From Sedimenticola thiotaurini (GTDB lineage: Bacteria; Pseudomonadota; Gammaproteobacteria; Chromatiales; Chromatiaceae), in contig VMRY01000043.1 in NCBI GenBank assembly GCA_007713595.1, positions 1 to 60,379 of the forward strand: a DNA stretch of 60,379 nucleotides, written 5' to 3'. Of this stretch, positions 36,543 through 46,078 are shown piece after piece (within the stretch, counting starts at the first letter, position 1; every line of letters begins with the position of its first letter). The position numbers and the translations under genes are program-made. The notes under the pieces were generated by a model. It saw nothing but the letters and a program-made list of their open reading frames with translations, made no database searches and had not been told where the DNA came from.

Positions 36543-37748
36543 ATGCCTGAAGCCTTTATCTGTGATGCCATCCGCACCCCTATCGGACGCTATGGCGGTG
36601 GTCTCTCCTCCCTCCGTACCGATGACCTTGCCGCCCTGCCAGTCAAGGCACTGATGGAACGCAATCCCGATGTGGACTGGTATCGGATTAATGACCTGAT
36701 CTACGGCTGCGCCAATCAGGCCGGTGAAGATAATCGCAATGTAGGCCGGATGACCGCACTGCTGGCGGGGCTGCCGGATGCCGTCCCCGGCGTTACCCTG
36801 AATCGTCTCTGCGGCTCAGGTATGGATGCGGTAGGCACTGCTGCCCGCGCGATAAAGAGTGGCGAAGCAGAACTGATGATTGCGGGCGGTGTGGAATCCA
36901 TGTCGCGCGCCCCCTTTGTGATGGGCAAGGCGGAGAGCGCCTTTTCACGCCAGGCAGAGATCTTCGACACCACCATCGGCTGGCGCTTCATCAATCCACT
37001 GATGAAAAAACTGTATGGCGTGGACTCTATGCCAGAGACAGCGGAAAACCTGGCTGTAGAGTTCGGCATCAGCCGTGAAGATCAGGATGCCTTTGCCCTG
37101 CGCTCACAACAACGCACTGGGGCGGCTATCGCCGCTGGGCGACTTGCCGAAGAGATTATCCCGGTCACACTGCCACAACGAAAAGGCGATCCGCTGATCA
37201 TCAGTCAGGATGAACATGCCCGACCCCAGACAACCCTTGAACAACTCAGCAAACTGCGGCCCATTGTCCACCCTGAGGGCAGCGTCACAGCGGGGAATGC
37301 CTCCGGTGTCAATGATGGCGCCTGTGCGCTGATCATTGCTTCCGAACAATCAGCAAAAGAACAGGGACTGACGCCCCGTGCCCGTATCCTCGGCATGCAG
37401 ACCGCAGGCGTACCACCTCGTACCATGGGCTTTGGTCCGGCACCCGCGAGTGAACAGCTCCTGGCACGACTCGGGCTAACCCTCAATGACCTGGATCTGA
37501 TCGAACTCAACGAAGCCTTTGCCGCACAAGCACTGGCTGTCACACGCCATCTGGGACTGTCTGATAATGACCCGCGTATCAACCCGAACGGTGGTGCTAT
37601 TGCCCTGGGCCACCCGCTCGGAATGAGCGGCGCACGACTGCTGACAACGGCTACCAATGAACTGCACCGAACCCAGGGTCGCTACGCACTTTGCACCATG
37701 TGTATTGGCGTCGGACAGGGTATCGCCGTCGTCATCGAACGCATCTGA
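36543..37748 (+). CDS. Acetyl-CoA C-acyltransferase, beta-ketoadipyl-CoA thiolase type
   Basis: A 401-residue thiolase with the nucleophilic Cys in NRLCGSGMDAVG (about residue 90), GGVESMSRAPFVMGK, the His in GGAIALGHPLGMSGAR and the second Cys in CTMCIGVGQG. It resembles PcaF/PaaJ (3-oxoadipyl-CoA thiolase). In this cluster 3-oxopimelyl-CoA, from benzoyl-CoA ring opening, is a chemically close substrate and would give glutaryl-CoA for GcdH; this is inference. AAGGA precedes the ATG; 42 bases separate it from the next gene. Confidence 0.88.
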   Translation: MPEAFICDAIRTPIGRYGGGLSSLRTDDLAALPVKALMERNPDVDWYRINDLIYGCANQAGEDNRNVGRMTALLAGLPDAVPGVTLNRLCGSGMDAVGTAARAIKSGEAELMIAGGVESMSRAPFVMGKAESAFSRQAEIFDTTIGWRFINPLMKKLYGVDSMPETAENLAVEFGISREDQDAFALRSQQRTGAAIAAGRLAEEIIPVTLPQRKGDPLIISQDEHARPQTTLEQLSKLRPIVHPEGSVTAGNASGVNDGACALIIASEQSAKEQGLTPRARILGMQTAGVPPRTMGFGPAPASEQLLARLGLTLNDLDLIELNEAFAAQALAVTRHLGLSDNDPRINPNGGAIALGHPLGMSGARLLTTATNELHRTQGRYALCTMCIGVGQGIAVVIERI

Positions 37749-37790
37749 GCCCTACAGCAATCAAACAACATAAGACTGACTGAGACTACT

Positions 37791-39848
37791 ATGACAACAC
37801 CTACCGCACTTGATACAGAGACGATTACTGCCCTGCTGCAGAACGCCGCCGATTCACAGCAATGGTCGCTCGACTCAGCGTCACTGCATCAGTTATTGGA
37901 ACAGACAGGCCTGCCTGTTTCTGTTGCTGATTCGGTTTCTGGCAACGCACTCTGTCTGAGCCTTCGCAACACCCGAGAATTCGGCCAGGTGATCACGGTT
38001 GGACTCGGGGGCGACCAAGGGGAACTCCTTAAAAACTGTCTACTAAAAGGGCAGCACAGCGTCAGCGCCGCAGCCGGTCTGACCCAGGGAGACGATCTGC
38101 TGGATGGCTTTCAACAGACACTCGCCTATAAGCAGCTAAATGGAGAGGTCAGTAACGAGACACTGGCGAACTGCTTCGATAGCCTGATTAAACTGGCCCA
38201 GCACTACGCGCCTAACAATCCAGATGCACCTTTCATACTGGATGAACTGACGTTAAACCCTTGCACCTTTGAAGATAGCCAACTCCTGATCGAATCTGCC
38301 AGCTGTCAATTCAGCGAACCCCAGCCAGTCCCGGCGGCTAGGCCAGCAGAGAAGATCGGTAAGATGCTGCACCCGAAATCGATCGGCATCATCGGTGTCT
38401 CCGGCAGCAAAATGAATTTTGGCCGTATCATCCTCAAGAACATTCTGGCAAGCGGTTATCCCGCCGACCAACTCACTATCATCCGTCCCAATGAAGAGTC
38501 GATTGACGGAGTGAAGTGTGTCGAGAGCCTCAACGCCCTGGAACAGAAGCTGGATCTGTTCGTGGTCGCCATCGCCGCAGATGCAGTATTTGATCTGGTA
38601 GATGAAGTGATTGCCACCCAGGCCGCTGAGGCCGTCATGCTCATTCCTGGTGGACTGGGTGAAACGGCGGCCAGCCGAGAACAGGCAGCGGCCATGATGA
38701 AACGGATTAATGATGCACACCGCTCAGATGCCGGTGGCCCGGTATTCCTCGGTGGCAACTGCCTTGGTATCGTCTCCCATCCGGGCGAGTATGACACCTG
38801 GTTCATCCCGAAAAACCGCCTTCCCCAAGGTCAGAAAAAACAGCAACGCAACTCTGCACTGATCAGTCAGAGTGGCGCCTTCATGATCACCCGCATCAGT
38901 CACAATCCCTGGCTCGATCCCGCCTACATGACTGCACTGGGCAATCAGAACGACATCACCCACGGCGACATGGTCAACTACTTTGCCGAACTGGATGAGA
39001 TCAAAACCATCGGCGTCTACTCAGAAGGCTTCCGTGATCTGGATGGCCTCACCTTCGCCAAGGCCGTGCGCAAGGCGACACTGCAAGGCAAGCAGGTAGT
39101 GCTCTACAAAGCCGGGCGCTCACTTCCCGGAGCGATGGCTGCCATGGGTCACACCGCTTCAATTGCTGGTGACTTTGATCTCTGCGAATCCATCATCACA
39201 CAGGCGGGTGGGATCGTATCAAATGACTTCGACCGCTTTAATGACCTCTTCTACATCGCTGACTGCCTGCATGATAAAACCATCGGTGGCAACCGACTGG
39301 GTGCCGTGAGTGGTGCCGGGTTTGAGGCTGTTGGCATGGCAGACAACATCCATGTCGACAACTTCTCTCTGGAAGTCCCCGCCCTGTCACCGCAGACCGA
39401 ACAGCGTATTGCCGAGATCCTCGCAGCAAAACGACTGGATGCCCTGATGGAGATCCGCAACCCGATGGACATCAATCCCGGTGCCGACGACGAGGCCCAT
39501 CTGCAGTGTGCCAAGGCGTTCGCCAATGATCCCAACATCGATGCCGTGGTAGTGGGACTTGACCCCATGTCACCGGTCATGCGCACGCTGGTAGAAAACA
39601 AACTACGTCCCGGCTACGACCTGAGCGATGAACAGAGTATTGCCCACCAGATGCCAAAGATGGTCCAGGCGCTGGACAAACCCCTGATCGGTATTGTCGA
39701 TGGCGGCGAACTCTACGAACCCCTGGTGGCAAAAATGAAAGACCAGGGCGTGTGCGTCTTCCGCTCCTGCGGCAGCGGCGTCAAGGCCCTAGCCCAATAC
39801 ACCCGCGCCAGACTGCGGGCAGAAGAAATCAGGAAGCGGTTTGAGTAA
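37791..39848 (+). CDS. NDP-forming acyl-CoA synthetase
   Basis: A 685-residue protein of the acetate-CoA ligase (ADP-forming) family. Residues about 30-165 look like a shortened ATP-grasp part (FGQVITVGLGGDQGE); then the CoA-binding domain begins (MLHPKSIGIIGVSGSKMNFG at about 193), followed by the succinyl-CoA-ligase-like domain with SQSGAFMITRIS and the phospho-His candidate in GHTASIAGDFDLCES. The order with the ATP-grasp piece in front and the absence of a full ATP-grasp core are unusual. It could recover ATP from an acyl-CoA of the lower pathway. Follows the thiolase, probably in one operon. Confidence 0.8.
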   Translation: MTTPTALDTETITALLQNAADSQQWSLDSASLHQLLEQTGLPVSVADSVSGNALCLSLRNTREFGQVITVGLGGDQGELLKNCLLKGQHSVSAAAGLTQGDDLLDGFQQTLAYKQLNGEVSNETLANCFDSLIKLAQHYAPNNPDAPFILDELTLNPCTFEDSQLLIESASCQFSEPQPVPAARPAEKIGKMLHPKSIGIIGVSGSKMNFGRIILKNILASGYPADQLTIIRPNEESIDGVKCVESLNALEQKLDLFVVAIAADAVFDLVDEVIATQAAEAVMLIPGGLGETAASREQAAAMMKRINDAHRSDAGGPVFLGGNCLGIVSHPGEYDTWFIPKNRLPQGQKKQQRNSALISQSGAFMITRISHNPWLDPAYMTALGNQNDITHGDMVNYFAELDEIKTIGVYSEGFRDLDGLTFAKAVRKATLQGKQVVLYKAGRSLPGAMAAMGHTASIAGDFDLCESIITQAGGIVSNDFDRFNDLFYIADCLHDKTIGGNRLGAVSGAGFEAVGMADNIHVDNFSLEVPALSPQTEQRIAEILAAKRLDALMEIRNPMDINPGADDEAHLQCAKAFANDPNIDAVVVGLDPMSPVMRTLVENKLRPGYDLSDEQSIAHQMPKMVQALDKPLIGIVDGGELYEPLVAKMKDQGVCVFRSCGSGVKALAQYTRARLRAEEIRKRFE

Positions 39849-39894
39849 TATTCATCAGTTGGGCTGAGCCTGCGAAGTCCAACAAACTACGGGG

Positions 39895-39928
39895 TCAGAG
39901 ATCGAGACAGATTTGTCTCGATCTCTGA
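39895..39928. terminator. Long perfect hairpin after the acyl-CoA synthetase
   Basis: TCAGAGATCGAGACA and TGTCTCGATCTCTGA form a perfect 15-bp stem with a GATT loop, 46 bases after the stop of the preceding gene. Upstream, GTTGG..CCAAC (39858-39883) is a second, weaker stem. No T-run follows, so it is an extragenic repeat that may also act as a transcription barrier. Confidence 0.55.
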
Positions 39929-40009
39929 TTTCCACACTTACTTTCCCCTTTCTTCATCAAGCCTAAAAATCAGCTAGACTAATGAGCCAGACTTATTGGA
40001 CACTGATTG

Positions 40010-40855
40010 ATGTCACGTAGCCAGGTATTTACTCTCACCCTGATCGCCATGATTGCCTTTGCAGGTAACTCATTGCTCTGCCGTCTGGCTTTGAAACACA
40101 CAGCCATTGATGCGGCCAGCTTTACCTCCATACGCATCCTCTCTGGCGCCCTAATGCTTTGGTTTATCGTACAGATACGCAGTGACGCACCCAAGGCATC
40201 GGGCAATTGGCCTTCAGCACTGGCGCTCTTCACCTACGCCGCTGGTTTCTCCTACGCCTATATCAGTCTACCGGCAGGAACGGGAGCTTTGTTACTGTTT
40301 GGCGCGGTACAGGCAACCATGATTGGTTACGGGCTGTTGTCTGGAGAGCGTCTGCAACTGCGTCAGATCACCGGCCTTGTGCTGGCGATTGGCGGACTGA
40401 TTGGACTTCTACTCCCCGGACTTTCTGCCCCACCCCTTCAGGGCTCTCTGTTAATGCTCGCCGCCGGCATTGCCTGGGGCGTCTATTCGTTGCGAGGCAA
40501 AGGCGCTGACGACCCAACTCGTGTAACCGGGGGTAATTTCTTGCGGGCGGCGCTCTTCGCAGCAGGGCTAAGCGCGATCATGCTACCTTGGACCTCAATC
40601 GACAGCGCGGGCTTCTGGTATGCCGTTGCTTCAGGGGCCATCGCATCAGGCATTGGTTACGCCATCTGGTACACCGCTCTGGGTGGATTAAAGGCGACCA
40701 GTGCAGCCACAGTACAACTCAGCGTTCCAGTTATTGCAGCGATTGGAGGCATCGTTTTTCTCGGTGAACCAATCACACCACGGTTCTTTATCACCTCGAT
40801 TGCCATTCTGGGTGGTGTAGCGCTGGTTATTATTCAGCGACAGCGTATCCAATGA
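40010..40855 (+). CDS. EamA/DMT-family transporter
   Basis: A 281-residue membrane protein with about ten hydrophobic helices, the size of a drug/metabolite transporter. The N-terminal RSQVFTLTLIAMIAFAGNSLLCRLAL and the second EamA half beginning QGSLLMLAAGIAWGVYSLRGKG show the two-repeat layout. The C terminus ends LGGVALVIIQRQRIQ. Substrate unknown. ATG at 40010; a TTG one codon earlier is less likely. It stands alone on the plus strand. Confidence 0.85.
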   Translation: MSRSQVFTLTLIAMIAFAGNSLLCRLALKHTAIDAASFTSIRILSGALMLWFIVQIRSDAPKASGNWPSALALFTYAAGFSYAYISLPAGTGALLLFGAVQATMIGYGLLSGERLQLRQITGLVLAIGGLIGLLLPGLSAPPLQGSLLMLAAGIAWGVYSLRGKGADDPTRVTGGNFLRAALFAAGLSAIMLPWTSIDSAGFWYAVASGAIASGIGYAIWYTALGGLKATSAATVQLSVPVIAAIGGIVFLGEPITPRFFITSIAILGGVALVIIQRQRIQ

Positions 40856-41318
40856 GGACTCGACGTGCGATCACTGGTCATCATCACTCTTATTGGTGGC
40901 AACCCTGGTTTATGAGTAGTGCAGGGAACCCAAAGGATGGCATGATGGAGCTGTGATCGGATGAGTGGTCGGTAGCCGCCCCGGCGATCGACTGAATATA
41001 GATGCTTCAGTATGCTGCTTTTGGGCTGAGTTTCGTGGGTATCTATCCAACCATCTGACATTCATATTAACGCTGTTACTCTCGCCTCTTCGGGAATCAA
41101 GCTTTTGATCACAGTTCAATTCACACTTATTCACCTCCAATCAGAATCAACTGGTTGATGGCAAAATTAAAAAAAATTGAACCGCTGTCGATAACTTACC
41201 GACATAAAAGTATTGCCACTTTCAATAAATGAATGGCTTGCATGAATCCATGCCCTATAAATGTAGGCGAGCCGTTGAAAGGATTCACATCTAGACAGAT
41301 TTAAATATGGAGATCACA
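40856..41318. other. Gene-free stretch before secreted protein gene
   Basis: About 460 bases without a convincing gene. The short frames present overlap on both strands and lack ribosome sites. The 3' half (from about 41155) is AT-rich and probably holds the promoter of the secreted protein gene, but I see no clear -35/-10 pair. GTGCAGGGAACCCAAAGG near 40919 looks like a remnant of a repeat; I cannot name it. Confidence 0.5.
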
Positions 41319-43658
41319 ATGAGTCGCTCTGCTTATCTAGCATCCACACTACTTATAACTGCGGCATTCGGAATCAATGCCCAAACCGTTGGAAACCGGA
41401 CGCTGATCCAGCCAGGAGATCAGCAGGTTCCCGCCATGCTGGGCAGTCAGAATCCAACGCTCATGGCTAATCCTGCACAGGCACCCGCTCAACCGCTTCA
41501 GCAGCAAATTCAGCAATCCGGTCGAGTGATGCTTTCACCACAAAACACCACCACTCAGGTACTTGAGCTACCGACTCCTTCACCCGCTGTCAATTCAGGT
41601 CCTGCTATAGGGGCACCAAAGCCCACTGGCGCATTGCCCTCCGCTATCAATGCGCCCCCCCAAAACACCCTGCAAGGCCACCCAGGGGGACAGGTAATTC
41701 AACTCAAGAAACGTCCAACACTGGAAGAGACACGCGCCCAGATGAAACAAGGTAAATGGCCAGACCCAAGCATTTGTGTTAATCCGACCCCCGCCGCCAA
41801 GAAGAATGTCTGCTTGCCGCCGAAACTGAGCCTGGGGGCAAAATCACCTGTTAAAGCCGGGGACACGGTCAAACCCGTGGTTGAATTCAGTTATGTACAA
41901 TCGGCCGAATTAGTTTCCATCGACCTGAAGACCAACCACCGATCGGTCGTATGGCGATTCAACAATGGCGACCCCGGCCGCTACTACTACCCTGCAGATC
42001 TGAAGATCCCCACGGTCAATATCAACAACAGCACACGCTTGCAGTTGATCGCAAAGAACCCTTACTACCCGATACCCTCTGTGGCAAACAAGGGGATTGT
42101 GTTTACCACCATTCATACGCAGCCCGCTACTGGAAGCCAGCACAACGTCATTCTTCAACCAGGAGAGAATAGCGCCACCCCAAGGGCAGGATTCGCAGGC
42201 GGCTTTGTGAACGCCCCCAACACAGGTGGCTTTGCCACAATGAATAACAACCCCTCCTGTATCCCGGTAAAAGATGTCTGGAACTGCAGAAAACCGCAGA
42301 TTATCGGCATTTCGTTATCCAAGCAGGGACAGGATATTCTTGATGGAAAAAAGGGCAACCCAATTGGCCAAAGAATCGATTTCACACTGACCTACAGTAA
42401 TGCGGAAAAACTTGATGTATCCTCACCTTACAAACACTTCTCACCTCTGTCGCTCATCAGTGAAACAGCATTAAAACCAAAGCAAAATGTCACTGTTAAT
42501 GTACCCTTGACCATTAGGCAGCAGAGCTTCAGTCTGGTAATCGCTGCAAGCAATCCACATGGCTCGGCGCAATTAACACGTAACTATTCAACTAAATATG
42601 ACATCCCCCCCCAACTCACAACAAAGTGGACGGATCAGACAGGGAACACTACGACAGTAGACCCCGGTGAGCTGGTCAACTTAACCCTTGATCAAGTCGT
42701 CAACACCGACTCCATTGGCCTCAAACTTACCACCTCGCCTGCTGCCTGCGCCGGCACTGTATTCAAGGCAAGCGGATCAGACAGCATTATCGTGAGCAAT
42801 CCACTCGGTATGTCCAGCACACGAACAATGCTCACTGTTCCTGTTGTTCCATCTGCCTGCTCTGGAAACGCGTACACCATCTATGCAGAAGTAACCCCTA
42901 TGCAGAACCGAGTGGTTATCCAATCTGCTAAACAACTGAGCCAGAAGCTTCAGGTCACCGGGCCTAAACTGGCTAATCCAAAAATCATCAGCTTTAAAAT
43001 GACTGCAAAAAACCCCCGGCCTAACGGTGTTATCCTGGCGGGTGACGATGTCACCATCAATATGGAGTTTGCAAATGCAGATGAGATTATTGTGAAATCC
43101 CATGATGGGAAAACCATCCTAACCCGCAATACGGGATTTGGTCGAAAGTATGTTAAAGGACCACTGTTCTTCAAAGCAGATGATGCATTTGCCCGTGGGT
43201 TTGATGTAATTGTGCAGGCATCAGGGGCCAATCAGACACTACAGGATGTTAAGCGGGTCATACCAACTGTCAGACGACTTGCTAGGCTGACGACTCAGGT
43301 AAAATGGAATGTAGCACCAAGCTCAAAGACCCTTCCAAGTACAATTGATATTTCTTGCGAGATAACCAATCACAAACAGGGGGCAGCAAACAAGCTGCAA
43401 ACGCTTTCCTTAAACGGGCAGCACCAGGGAAGCAAAACCTTTATATACGAGCTGGAGATGCCACTGAGAAATGACAGCAGTGATCAGACACAGCTGCACT
43501 ACAGTTGCAGTGCAACTTCGCAAGGCCCCGCCAATCCCCAGGCCAATGTTCTAATAGGCCATGGCACGATCAGCAGTGCACTGCCTTACACCTTTGCGAG
43601 TTGGCCGGTTAGTGAAGTTATAATCAACACACAGACGCTACAGTTGATCAATCTGTAA
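41319..43658 (+). CDS. Large secreted protein of unknown function
   Basis: A 779-residue exported protein. Residues 3-20 are a signal peptide (YLASTLLITAAFGINAQ). After it comes a Pro/Gln/Ala-rich, probably disordered segment to about residue 140 (repeats of PAQAPAQPLQQQ kind), then several beta-rich stretches with paired Cys (for example CVNPTPAAKKNVC, CIPVKDVWNC) that read like immunoglobulin-like or carbohydrate-binding modules. Thr/Asn are abundant. ATG at 41319 with GGAG seven bases upstream is preferred to the ATG at 41307. I do not recognise the family and no neighbour hints at its role. Confidence 0.75.
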   Translation: MSRSAYLASTLLITAAFGINAQTVGNRTLIQPGDQQVPAMLGSQNPTLMANPAQAPAQPLQQQIQQSGRVMLSPQNTTTQVLELPTPSPAVNSGPAIGAPKPTGALPSAINAPPQNTLQGHPGGQVIQLKKRPTLEETRAQMKQGKWPDPSICVNPTPAAKKNVCLPPKLSLGAKSPVKAGDTVKPVVEFSYVQSAELVSIDLKTNHRSVVWRFNNGDPGRYYYPADLKIPTVNINNSTRLQLIAKNPYYPIPSVANKGIVFTTIHTQPATGSQHNVILQPGENSATPRAGFAGGFVNAPNTGGFATMNNNPSCIPVKDVWNCRKPQIIGISLSKQGQDILDGKKGNPIGQRIDFTLTYSNAEKLDVSSPYKHFSPLSLISETALKPKQNVTVNVPLTIRQQSFSLVIAASNPHGSAQLTRNYSTKYDIPPQLTTKWTDQTGNTTTVDPGELVNLTLDQVVNTDSIGLKLTTSPAACAGTVFKASGSDSIIVSNPLGMSSTRTMLTVPVVPSACSGNAYTIYAEVTPMQNRVVIQSAKQLSQKLQVTGPKLANPKIISFKMTAKNPRPNGVILAGDDVTINMEFANADEIIVKSHDGKTILTRNTGFGRKYVKGPLFFKADDAFARGFDVIVQASGANQTLQDVKRVIPTVRRLARLTTQVKWNVAPSSKTLPSTIDISCEITNHKQGAANKLQTLSLNGQHQGSKTFIYELEMPLRNDSSDQTQLHYSCSATSQGPANPQANVLIGHGTISSALPYTFASWPVSEVIINTQTLQLINL

Positions 43659-43669
43659 ACAGCAGGAGT

Positions 43670-43705
43670 GGTCGGAGTCAAAGAATCAAAACTTTGATTC
43701 CGGCC
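43670..43705. repeat. GGTCGGAGTC-type hairpin
   Basis: GGTCGGAGTCAAAG and CTTTGATTCCGGCC pair over 14 bases with two G-T wobbles and an eight-base loop. It lies 11 bases after the secreted-protein stop and is a relative of 32888-32921. It may serve as a terminator for that gene, though no T-run follows. Confidence 0.6.
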
Positions 43706-43820
43706 CGGCTCAAAGCTTGATTACAGACCTTTTAAACACCGATTTCAGGAGAGCATTTTTAATAGCACAAAGTGCCGATAAGGTAGCAGGTAGTTATTCA
43801 GTTGCACGCATAGTTATCGA

Positions 43821-44705
43821 TCAAGCCAATACCTGTTTCGGTACCCGCCAGTAACGATAGACAATGAGAGTATGAACCAACATGCCAGCGGCGGACAGGT
43901 AGCCGATCATGCCGTCATAATTCCCCACTACAAAACTGAATGCACTTGCAGTATCCAACTCGGTAAATTGACGCACGAGCTTGATGACAAACACAAAACC
44001 AGCGTGCAAACCGATGCAATAGGCGATATTGCCGGTTCTCTCCCTGACTACCGCAAAGAATGCGCCTAATCCAAAGAGCGCGAGAAAGGAGTCAAAAATC
44101 GCCCAATCGGTATATTGAGAAAATGCACCGGATAAAATCTTTATCCCGCTAAACCAGGTATGTGCTTCGTCACCCGTAAGCGGCGGGGGATTGATAAAAT
44201 GCAGGCCCGCATAGAAGAGGCTTGAAAGCAGCAGCGTCACAGTAAAACTGTGCTGTTTACGGATGGCGCTAAAAAGTCCGCCACGAAAAAACGTCTCTTC
44301 AATAAAACCAATTAGCAGCCCGCCAATAAGCGCCACCAAGGTTGTCTTGAACAGCAGAAAGAACAGCTCATCAACAGGAGGCCTGATTACACGAACACCC
44401 AGTAACAGCAGAACCGCACTCAGTAGTAACAGAATCAGAAAACCACTCAACCAGCCATGCAGGAGATCTCGAATAAAGGCAGGGCGTGGCAGGCCATAAC
44501 CCAGTCCAGCCTTATTGGCGATAGCAAAGTGTCTGAGAAGTAGAATGAATCCGGGTATGGCAATCAGTTTGGCCGTTGTATTGATCAGCTTGTGCGGACC
44601 TTTGCTCAAACCCTCTTGAAGCAGTGCATAAATGGGGTAATTAATGAGGGCGCTGATAACAAGTGCCCCCAGAATGAGCAGTACAAAATAGCTAAACGCG
44701 CGCAT
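43821..44705 (-). CDS. CPBP-family intramembrane metalloprotease
   Basis: A 294-residue polytopic membrane protein with the CPBP (Abi/CAAX protease-like) motifs: GFIEETFFRGGLF, where two Glu and Arg form motif 1, and SLFYAGLHF, with the His of motif 2; a third region near GLHAGFVFVIK supplies another His. ATG at 44705 (MRAFSYFVLL) gives a natural membrane start; the TTG at 44738 is unlikely. Such proteins cut prenylated or other membrane peptides or act in peptide maturation; no substrate is suggested by the neighbours. Confidence 0.85.
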   Translation of the reverse strand: MRAFSYFVLLILGALVISALINYPIYALLQEGLSKGPHKLINTTAKLIAIPGFILLLRHFAIANKAGLGYGLPRPAFIRDLLHGWLSGFLILLLLSAVLLLLGVRVIRPPVDELFFLLFKTTLVALIGGLLIGFIEETFFRGGLFSAIRKQHSFTVTLLLSSLFYAGLHFINPPPLTGDEAHTWFSGIKILSGAFSQYTDWAIFDSFLALFGLGAFFAVVRERTGNIAYCIGLHAGFVFVIKLVRQFTELDTASAFSFVVGNYDGMIGYLSAAGMLVHTLIVYRYWRVPKQVLA

Positions 44706-44897
44706 CGAATCCAAAAACCCCCGAAAAACCACACACAAAGTTATGCATGGTAAAATTATTGCGCATTCTACCGAAAAATCTTCCCGATGGTTAATTCAAT
44801 AAGAGCCCCGGAGGCTATTACCCACTCAAGGCGTGACCCCAGCACCCACCTGCATCCCTACGAAAGAATTTAAATGGTCACGATCAATAACCCTATC

Positions 44898-45443
44898 TCA
44901 TCTGCTTTCAAGCCGCCGCATGACACCCACACTGGCCATTAGCTTCTTTATAGTCTCACGTCCATCAAGGCCGCTCAGCTTAGCACCTTCTGCAAGATTT
45001 TGATTATTATCAGTAAGCGCAACACCTCGATTTTGAAGTTCCTGTAGCAGTTCTTTTTCATCTACCTGAAATAACAACGCGAGGGTTGTAACAGGCGCCG
45101 CCTCAAGTGCTGTGTAGACCGGATTCGGACTGGCCTGCTGACTGAGAGCACTACTGCCCAGAAAAATTCCTGCAATCAATATGATTGAGAGAATACCCAG
45201 CCGGGCAGCACCCTGATTGAGATGTTTTTTTAATGCACTCCAGTTCGAGAGCATGTGAATAAGCATCACTATCACAAATAGCATGCCCAACCATTCATGT
45301 GCCCCTTTCACCACACCCTCACCCATATGAAAGAACAGGAGACCACCGGATAAACCAATAACCAGGGCCAGGGTACCAACCACCGGCGTTATGACCTTTC
45401 TTGGAAACAGTTTAACCACATCTGTATTAGTCCGACTTGCCAT
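44898..45443 (-). CDS. DUF4405-like small membrane protein
   Basis: A 181-residue protein. Residues 17-37, 49-66 and 81-99 are hydrophobic helices, with conserved-looking His in HMGEGVVKGAHEWLG and LIHMLSNWSALKKH, the pattern of DUF4405 or cytochrome-b-like four-helix proteins that may bind heme. The C-terminal part (from about 110) is soluble and contains LLFQVDEKELLQELQNRGV, similar to a DUF4405-associated helical tail. Function unknown. ATG with AAGGGGA upstream. Confidence 0.7.
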   Translation of the reverse strand: MASRTNTDVVKLFPRKVITPVVGTLALVIGLSGGLLFFHMGEGVVKGAHEWLGMLFVIVMLIHMLSNWSALKKHLNQGAARLGILSIILIAGIFLGSSALSQQASPNPVYTALEAAPVTTLALLFQVDEKELLQELQNRGVALTDNNQNLAEGAKLSGLDGRETIKKLMASVGVMRRLESR

Positions 45444-45591
45444 GATAACTTCCCCTTAATAATTAAAGGACAGAAGCGTAGTCTCTGCAGTTTTCTGGGA
45501 TATGTCTGTTGTGTAATAAAATGTAACTGCGGTTATTCGATCCACAGCCCAAGTACTGAATGACCTTTTTCAACCACACAGGTATCCCATT

Positions 45592-46065
45592 TTGATAAGG
45601 CTCAATCCACAATTTATACTTCAGTTGATACTCATTTCGTGTCTGCTCCTCTCCTCGTCACTGCTGGCCGATGAACTCAAACCATTCACCAGCGATGGCT
45701 GCAGTGCTTTTCCAGATGGGACGCTGCAACACCAGTCACTCTGGGCGGAGTGCTGCATTCAACATGATCTGGCCTACTGGCAAGGCGGCACCATAACGCA
45801 GCGTGAGCAGGCCGATAAGGCACTGCAATCCTGTGTGAAACAGGCAGGAGAAGCAGAGGTCGCTGACCTGATGCTGGCAGGGGTACGTGTGGGCGGCTCG
45901 CCCTATTGGCCTACCCCTTTTCGCTGGGGCTATGGCTGGTCTTATGGCAGAGGATATAAACCACTTACATCCGAGGAAAAATCACAGATACAGTCCCAGC
46001 TCAAACAACTTCAGCTGTTACTTGAAACACTCAGTAAGAGCTTGGACGCGACAATGTCTCACTGA
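45592..46065 (+). CDS. Putative secreted phospholipase A2-like protein
   Basis: A 157-residue exported protein. The first 26 residues are a signal peptide (LQLILISCLLLSSSLLADE). After GCSAFPDG comes ECCIQHDLAYWQGG, which matches the CCxxHDxxY catalytic motif of phospholipase A2, with His-Asp as the dyad. A GWSYGRGYKPLT segment and a C-terminal coiled helix follow. The start is TTG at 45592, because no ATG lies before the signal peptide; ACAGG is the only weak ribosome site, so the start is uncertain. Calcium-loop residues (YGxxCG) are not evident, so activity is unsure. Confidence 0.7.
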   Translation: MIRLNPQFILQLILISCLLLSSSLLADELKPFTSDGCSAFPDGTLQHQSLWAECCIQHDLAYWQGGTITQREQADKALQSCVKQAGEAEVADLMLAGVRVGGSPYWPTPFRWGYGWSYGRGYKPLTSEEKSQIQSQLKQLQLLLETLSKSLDATMSH

Positions 46066-46078
46066 CACCCCAACTCAC

